A stretch of 64,000 nt of DNA from Melghirimyces algeriensis (GTDB lineage Bacteria; Bacillota; Bacilli; Thermoactinomycetales; DSM-45169): assembly GCF_900182565.1 (NCBI RefSeq), contig NZ_FXTI01000001.1:62001-126000 (forward strand), given 5' to 3'. Numbering within the stretch: the stretch's first letter is position 1; each line of letters starts with the position of its first letter. The notes under the pieces were generated by a model. It was not told the DNA's origin. It did no database searches and saw only the letters and a list, made by a program, of their open reading frames with translations. The position numbers and the translations under genes were made by a program. Shown in pieces: positions 59,971-64,000 of this stretch.

Positions 59971-60000
59971 AGAAAATCCCTTCTTTAACAGAGAAAAAAA

Positions 60001-60032
60001 GCAGATCCCGTTCCGATCAGAACGGGATCTGC
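60001..60032. terminator. Terminator of the YjcZ-like gene
   Basis: GCAGATCCCGTTC and its exact complement flank CGATCA; seven A on the left and five T on the right, so it can work both ways. It directly follows the small leftward gene. Confidence 0.9.
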
Positions 60033-60047
60033 TTTTTGCTTCAAAGT

Positions 60048-60164
60048 TTAATAACCTCCGTATCCGTAGGCTCCAATCAAAGCGAAAATTGTAGCGATCA
60101 CCAGCAGGAAGAGCAGCAAACGTTTCAGACCAAAACCGTAACCGTAACCATAGCCACCAGACAT
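60048..60164 (-). CDS. YjcZ-like 38-residue sporulation protein
   Basis: 38 residues from ATG 60164, behind AGGAGG: MSGGYGYGYGFGLKRLLL, then a hydrophobic segment and GAYGYGGY. Gly/Tyr-rich ends around one membrane segment are typical of the YjcZ/spore coat small-protein families of Bacillales. CATATTGTA upstream on the minus strand (about 60195-60203) looks like a sporulation -10 element without a clear -35. The longer frame across this region in another phase is not coding. Confidence 0.8.
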   Translation of the reverse strand: MSGGYGYGYGFGLKRLLLFLLVIATIFALIGAYGYGGY

Positions 60165-60368
60165 TTGATTTCCTCCTTTCGGTTATTCCACTTGTACAAT
60201 ATGTCGCAAACAGGCATGTTGATATCAGCAGGTGTCCAAATGATGGTTTTTTTAAATATTTGGGCGGATGGTCAAAATAAGCCGGGCACTTCAATTATAC
60301 AAAATCCGATCAAAAAACTTGGGAAAAAGGATTGACTTTTGCTTACAATCTTACTAAGATAAAACTAA

Positions 60369-60538
60369 ATCTTATCCAGAGTGACGGAGGGATATGGCCC
60401 GATGAAGTCCGGCAACCTGCATGGATGTTGTAAGGTGCCAATTCCAGCAAAATGGAAACCATTTTGGAAGATAAGACGGTAAGGAAAATACCTTCTCGCC
60501 TTTCAATACTTTCCAAAATGGGAAAGGTTTTTTATTTA
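60369..60538 (+). promoter_or_regulatory. SAM-I riboswitch (S-box) with terminator
   Basis: Aptamer about 60369-60477: CTTATCCAGAGTGACGGAGGG, CCCGATGAAGTCCGGCAACC and AAGGTGCCAATTCCAGCA, closed by GGAAGATAAG. These are the S-box core elements including the kink-turn and pseudoknot loop. The expression platform contains CTTTCC-AAAAT-GGGAAAGG and six T (about 60513-60538) as terminator. High S-adenosylmethionine should stop transcription into yezD-cysH-cysP-sat-cysC. A candidate promoter, TTGACT (about 60330) with TAAGAT (60354-60359), precedes it. Confidence 0.95.
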
Positions 60539-60553
60539 GGAGGGGGTTATCCG

Positions 60554-60712
60554 ATGCCGGAAAAGAAAACGGGATCTGATCAAGAGTATGCCGCACTGAT
60601 CCATCGAATAAAGGAAATGTTGCATGGCATGCGTTATGGGTCGCTTACATTGGTAATTCAGGATGGAAAAGTGATTCAATTGGAAAAGAGCGAAAAAGTC
60701 CGATTAAAGTGA
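60554..60712 (+). CDS. yezD: YezD-like small protein (DUF2292)
   Basis: 52 residues from ATG 60554, behind AGGAGGGGG. EYAALIHRIKEMLHGMRYGSLTLVIQDGKVIQLEKSEKVRL is the DUF2292 signature. These small proteins are commonly encoded under S-box or cysteine control at the head of sulfate-assimilation operons. Function unknown. A strong hairpin separates it from cysH. Confidence 0.85.
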   Translation: MPEKKTGSDQEYAALIHRIKEMLHGMRYGSLTLVIQDGKVIQLEKSEKVRLK

Positions 60713-60746
60713 AAACCATGCGTCCGTTGACCGGAGAAACCGGAGG

Positions 60747-60786
60747 CGGTCTACACCACAGAGCCATGTGGTGTAGACCGTCTTTT
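60747..60786 (+). terminator. Hairpin between yezD and cysH
   Basis: CGGTCTACACCACA (60747-60760) and its exact complement (60767-60780) flank GAGCCA, followed by TC and five T. It looks like a full intrinsic terminator inside the operon, 30 bases before the cysH start. Confidence 0.88.
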
Positions 60787-60809
60787 TGCCTAAAAAGGAG
60801 GTGACGGGA

Positions 60810-61541
60810 TTGGATCTTACATTAAGTTATGAAACTTGGGAAAAAGCTGAAAAGCCGGTTTTTTCTATTGATAATGAAACCAAGGGGGCCTTCAATGTAC
60901 TCTCCTGGGCCATGGAGCATTACGGGGATGATATCGTTTACGCTTGCAGTTTTGGAGCTGAAAGTATGCCACTGATCGATTTAATGATGCGTGTACGATC
61001 AAATGTCCGTCTGGTCTTTTTGGATACAGGTTTACATTTCAAGGAAACCCATGAAGTGATCCAAAAGGTTAAAGATCGCTATCCCGGATTGGAGATCCAG
61101 CTTATGCAACCGGAGTTAACCGTGGAAGAACAGGCTGAGCAATACGGAGAAAATTTATGGGATCGAAAGCCGGATCAATGTTGCCATTTGCGAAAAATCG
61201 TTCCATTGGAACGGGCCCTCGCCGGGGCGACTGCCTGGATCTCTGGCCTTCGCCGGAGCCAATCCCCCACTCGCCAGTTTACGCAGTTTATCAACAGAGA
61301 TGAACGGTTTCACTCCATCAAAATCTGTCCTCTGATCCATTGGAGCTGGAAGGATGTGTGGAGCTATATCAAGGAGCATGACCTTCCATATAACATCCTT
61401 CACGACCGGGGATATCCCAGTATCGGATGTGCCCCCTGCACCCGACCGGTGGCGAAGGGAGAAGATATACGAGCCGGACGTTGGTTTGGTTTACAAAAGA
61501 CGGAATGTGGACTGCATGGCGGCTCCCCTCAGAAAGAATAA
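60810..61541 (+). CDS. cysH: Assimilatory APS/PAPS reductase with iron-sulfur cluster
   Basis: 243 residues from TTG 60810, behind a perfect AAAGGAGGTGA. YACSFGAESMPLIDLMMR is the P-loop-like motif. The CC pair in DQCCHLRKIVPLE and CxxC in IGCAPCTRP hold a 4Fe-4S cluster, and ECGLH at the C-terminus carries the catalytic Cys. The cluster form reduces adenylylsulfate and, in B. subtilis, also PAPS, to sulfite. Its stop overlaps the cysP start (TAATG). Confidence 0.94.
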   Translation: MDLTLSYETWEKAEKPVFSIDNETKGAFNVLSWAMEHYGDDIVYACSFGAESMPLIDLMMRVRSNVRLVFLDTGLHFKETHEVIQKVKDRYPGLEIQLMQPELTVEEQAEQYGENLWDRKPDQCCHLRKIVPLERALAGATAWISGLRRSQSPTRQFTQFINRDERFHSIKICPLIHWSWKDVWSYIKEHDLPYNILHDRGYPSIGCAPCTRPVAKGEDIRAGRWFGLQKTECGLHGGSPQKE

Positions 61542-62620
61542 TGATGATGCTCATCTGTGTCAGTTTTTTGATTGCATCGTTTTTCGCCATGAATATCGGG
61601 GCAGGGGGAGCTGCCGCAACCATGGGAGTCGCTTACGGTGCGGGAGCGGTGCGCAGTCGGAAGGTCGCTCTTTGGATCAGTGGGGTTGGGGTTTTTCTGG
61701 GAGCGACGCTTGGTGGAGACGAAGTGGCGAAAACGATCAGTGGAGAAATTATCCCCGATTCCATGTTAACGCCCCATCTTGCTGTGATCATTCTTGCTTC
61801 GGCTTGCACCTCTCTGTTTATTGCCAATCGCCTCGGACTTCCCTTATCCACCAGTGAGGTGACAGTGGGGTCTGTGGTTGGAGCGGGGATCGCTCTTCAC
61901 AACGTTTTCTGGTCCAATCTGGTCTTAATCGTAGCATTGTGGATATTGATCCCTGTAACAGCCTGTGGTTTGGCCTGGATCACGGGGAGAGTGATTGCTG
62001 TCATGAAACCTCGGTTCGAACACTTTCATTGGTGGAAAGGGAAGCGGTGGCTTCCGATTCTGTTGGTTTTAACAGGTTTTTTGGAAGCTGTTTCTGCCGG
62101 AATGAACAATGTGGCCAATGCTGTGGGTCCTTTGGTTGGGACAGGCATGATTTCCCTGTCTCAGGGAATTCTGTTTGGCGGCTTTTTTGTCGCGCTAGGT
62201 TCCATTCTCCTTGGCGGCAGAGTGTTGGAGACCAACGGGAAACGGATTACCCACCTTTCCATGGTGGAAGGATGTGCGATTTCGGGGATTGGGGCCTTTC
62301 TGGTGATTGGTGCTTCGCTCATGGGAATCCCGCTCCCTCTTACCCAGGTGACCAGTTCTGCAATTATTGGAACGGGGATGGCACGCGAAGGATTTTCCTG
62401 GAAACAGAAGCTGGTCATTGAGCAGATGTTGAAAGTGTGGTTGGTTTCCCCACTGTTTTCACTGGTGATCACCTACGGGTTGGTGAAAGGGGGAATGAAA
62501 GATTTTTATTCCATGGTCGCTGTTATCAGTGTATTTCTGGCGACATGGGGTTCAATCAGTCTGATGCAATCCGTTCAAAAAGAGAAACGGTCTCTCCATG
62601 AAGATGGAGGTGGGATTTAA
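61541..62620 (+). CDS. cysP: Sulfate permease of the PiT family (CysP)
   Basis: 359 residues with about 10-11 membrane segments. Inverted PiT repeats are visible: FFAMNIGAGGAAATMGVAYGAGAV near the N-terminus and VSAGMNNVANAVGPLVGTGMI in the second half. Length and position match B. subtilis CysP (354), a sulfate permease, not a phosphate carrier. ATG 61541, 61544 or 61547 could be the start; coupling to the cysH stop is likely. Confidence 0.92.
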   Translation: MMMLICVSFLIASFFAMNIGAGGAAATMGVAYGAGAVRSRKVALWISGVGVFLGATLGGDEVAKTISGEIIPDSMLTPHLAVIILASACTSLFIANRLGLPLSTSEVTVGSVVGAGIALHNVFWSNLVLIVALWILIPVTACGLAWITGRVIAVMKPRFEHFHWWKGKRWLPILLVLTGFLEAVSAGMNNVANAVGPLVGTGMISLSQGILFGGFFVALGSILLGGRVLETNGKRITHLSMVEGCAISGIGAFLVIGASLMGIPLPLTQVTSSAIIGTGMAREGFSWKQKLVIEQMLKVWLVSPLFSLVITYGLVKGGMKDFYSMVAVISVFLATWGSISLMQSVQKEKRSLHEDGGGI

Positions 62621-62642
62621 ATCATAAAAGGAGGTAGAAAGG

Positions 62643-63791
62643 ATGAGCCGGAGTATCCCCCATGGCGGCCGGTTGATTAACCGTCAGAATCGCGATTTGA
62701 ATATCGATGGCATCCGTTATGAAGTGGAATTGGACGCATTTGCATTAAGTGACCTGGAACTGATTGGAATCGGGGCATTTAGCCCACTTCAAGGATTTCT
62801 TGGGGAAGCGGATTATCAGTCCGTGGTTCAAACCATGCGTCTATCCAATGGGTTACCATGGCCCCTTCCTATTACATTACCGGTCTCTTCAGAAAAGGCG
62901 GATGCTCTCCCAGTGGGAGAAAAAGTCAAGCTGGTTCGAGAAGGTGTCGTTTATGGGGTGCTTGATCTTCAGGAAAAGTATACCCCGGATAAACGATGGG
63001 AAGCGAAAAAGGTTTACCGGACGACGGAGACGGCCCACCCAGGCGTTAGAAAGTTGTTTGAGCGGCCGGACGTTTATCTGGCAGGTCCAATTGAGTTGCT
63101 CAACCGTCCGGAAAAACGGTTTGTATCCTACCATCTGACACCTGTTGAAACCCGTGAGGTCTTTGCCAGAAAAGGGTGGAACACTGTTGTAGGCTTTCAG
63201 ACCCGGAATCCGGTGCACCGGGCACATGAATATATCCAAAAGACGGCTTTGGAGACGGTAGATGGTCTGTTTCTCAACCCCTTGGTTGGAGAGACAAAAT
63301 CCGATGATATTCCAGCTGATGTTCGAATGGAGAGCTATGAAGTTCTTCTTCAGCATTACTATCCTTCAGATCGGGTTTTCCTTGCTGTCTTTCCAGCGGC
63401 GATGCGCTATGCGGGTCCCAGAGAAGCGATTTTCCATGCTTTGGTACGAAAAAACTATGGATGCACCCATTTTATTGTCGGACGGGATCATGCCGGGGTG
63501 GGTGACTATTATGGAACCTATGATGCCCAAACCATCTTTTCCGCGTTTGCACCGGAGGAATTGGGTATTACACCGCTTTTCTTTGAACACAGCTTTTACT
63601 GTCAGAAATGCGATAACATGGCGTCCACCAAAACCTGTCCTCATAGCAAAGAGCATCATGTGGTCCTTTCCGGTACCAAGGTAAGAGAAATGCTTCGACG
63701 CGGGGAGCGACCGCCGAAAACATTTAGCCGACCGGAAGTGGCAGAGGTTTTGATCAAAGGATTAAAAAAGCAAACCGTCGTTACCCGGTGA
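62643..63791 (+). CDS. sat: Sulfate adenylyltransferase
   Basis: 382 residues, homomeric ATP sulfurylase. GFQTRNPVHRAHEYIQK holds the HxxH nucleotide motif, and HFIVGRDHAGVGDYYGTYDAQTIF the second active-site block. A CxxC...C..H segment (FYCQKCDNMASTKTCPHSKEHH) probably binds zinc. It converts sulfate and ATP to adenylylsulfate. ATG 62643 follows AAAGGAGGTAGAAAGG. Confidence 0.96.
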   Translation: MSRSIPHGGRLINRQNRDLNIDGIRYEVELDAFALSDLELIGIGAFSPLQGFLGEADYQSVVQTMRLSNGLPWPLPITLPVSSEKADALPVGEKVKLVREGVVYGVLDLQEKYTPDKRWEAKKVYRTTETAHPGVRKLFERPDVYLAGPIELLNRPEKRFVSYHLTPVETREVFARKGWNTVVGFQTRNPVHRAHEYIQKTALETVDGLFLNPLVGETKSDDIPADVRMESYEVLLQHYYPSDRVFLAVFPAAMRYAGPREAIFHALVRKNYGCTHFIVGRDHAGVGDYYGTYDAQTIFSAFAPEELGITPLFFEHSFYCQKCDNMASTKTCPHSKEHHVVLSGTKVREMLRRGERPPKTFSRPEVAEVLIKGLKKQTVVTR

Positions 63792-63803
63792 AGGAGGAAA
63801 CCG

Positions 63804-64000
63804 ATGGAAAGCAACATTATATGGCATGATACGGCTGTTACCAAAAAGGAGCGTCGGGATCGAAACGGTCATGGAAGTGCGGTCCTCTGGTTTACAGGGC
63901 TGTCGGGATCAGGAAAGTCCACCTTGGCGAATGCTCTGGATCGTCGACTGACTCAATTGGGAATAAAAAGCTTTGTTTTGGATGGGGACAATATCCGGCA
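63804..64000 (+). CDS. cysC: Adenylylsulfate kinase, cut by the window end
   Basis: First 65 codons only. IWHDTAVTKKERRDRNGHGSAVLWFTGLSGSGKSTLANAL is the CysC start with P-loop GLSGSGKS, and VLDGDNIR begins the adenylylsulfate-binding part. ATG 63804 follows AAGGAGG. It phosphorylates adenylylsulfate to PAPS and continues the sulfate operon beyond the window. Confidence 0.93.
   Translation, partial: MESNIIWHDTAVTKKERRDRNGHGSAVLWFTGLSGSGKSTLANALDRRLTQLGIKSFVLDGDNIR

Noticed and set aside
59971..60294. Long N-terminal extension of the aminopropyltransferase-like frame
   Set aside because: It would read through a strong terminator and the YjcZ-like gene in another phase; the residues are Arg/Trp/Phe-rich and non-protein-like.
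1..64000. CRISPR arrays, tRNA or rRNA genes, insertion sequences, prophage
   Set aside because: No regularly spaced repeats, RNA gene cores, transposase motifs or phage proteins were seen on either strand.
63804..64000. CysC together with CysH as conflicting pathways (APS reduction versus PAPS)
   Set aside because: The same gene set occurs in B. subtilis, where CysH accepts both substrates, so it is not anomalous.

Overview
This window is chromosomal DNA of an endospore-forming Bacillales bacterium. The evidence is spoVR, ytrH/ytrI, yheC/yheD-type coat genes, CgeB-like glycosyltransferases, two promoter matches to the sigma-K consensus, strong AGGAGG ribosome binding sites and B. subtilis-like gene groups (ytoI, ytpI, ytrI-ytrH next to dnaE; a SAM-riboswitch sulfate operon). 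The mix of a capBCA-type poly-gamma-glutamate operon with expanded spore-surface genes fits the Thermoactinomycetaceae, but that family placement is inference. I see no rRNA, tRNA, CRISPR array, insertion sequence or phage gene.

Layout. 0.2-5.5 kb: poly-gamma-glutamate synthesis (pgsB, pgsC, pgsA), a CapD-type gamma-glutamyltransferase and a secreted golvesin-like protein. 5.5-12.1 kb: a cupin regulator divergent from a lactate permease, then a maltose-type PTS / alpha-glucosidase / phosphoesterase operon with cre and LacI-type operators. 12.2-14.8 kb: a frameshifted gene, an MFS exporter and an AhpD-like protein, facing a MerR regulator with a clear dyad operator. 15-17.5 kb: a cystine-type amino acid ABC importer. 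17.5-22.4 kb: a two-component system plus a LanFEG/Bcr-type ABC exporter, probably antimicrobial-peptide defence. 22.6-26.9 kb: secreted nuclease, amidohydrolase, a decayed acetyltransferase, a YdcF protein and an acyl-CoA thioesterase. 27-36 kb: a spore-surface glycan region with a WlbA/B/C-like trio, two CgeB-like paralogues, two small DUF2642-like proteins and two SDR epimerases, one strikingly like plant/cyanobacterial SQD1. 36-40 kb: cytochrome c, an alanine/glycine symporter and spoVR. 39.8-45.6 kb: a five-gene sigma-K-type operon with four tandem YheC/YheD ATP-grasp paralogues. 45.7-53.4 kb: housekeeping and sporulation genes plus the glycine betaine importer opuA. 53.6-60.2 kb: dnaE, pgpA, glycerate kinase, an aminopropyltransferase-like protein and a 38-residue YjcZ-like gene. 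60.4-64 kb: a SAM-riboswitch sulfate assimilation operon (yezD, cysH, cysP, sat, cysC), cut by the window end.

The most unusual feature is a family of four structured intergenic repeats of about 105-120 bases (near 7.8, 15.9, 39.75 and 57.7 kb). Each lies just downstream of a gene and in that gene's orientation. They share a core (GGTGAAGGGG-AGATTTCCG-TTTCC) and a long imperfect terminal stem. I do not recognise them as a known RNA or mobile element.

Many genes here start at TTG or GTG behind a strong Shine-Dalgarno site. I moved starts accordingly and say so where it matters.
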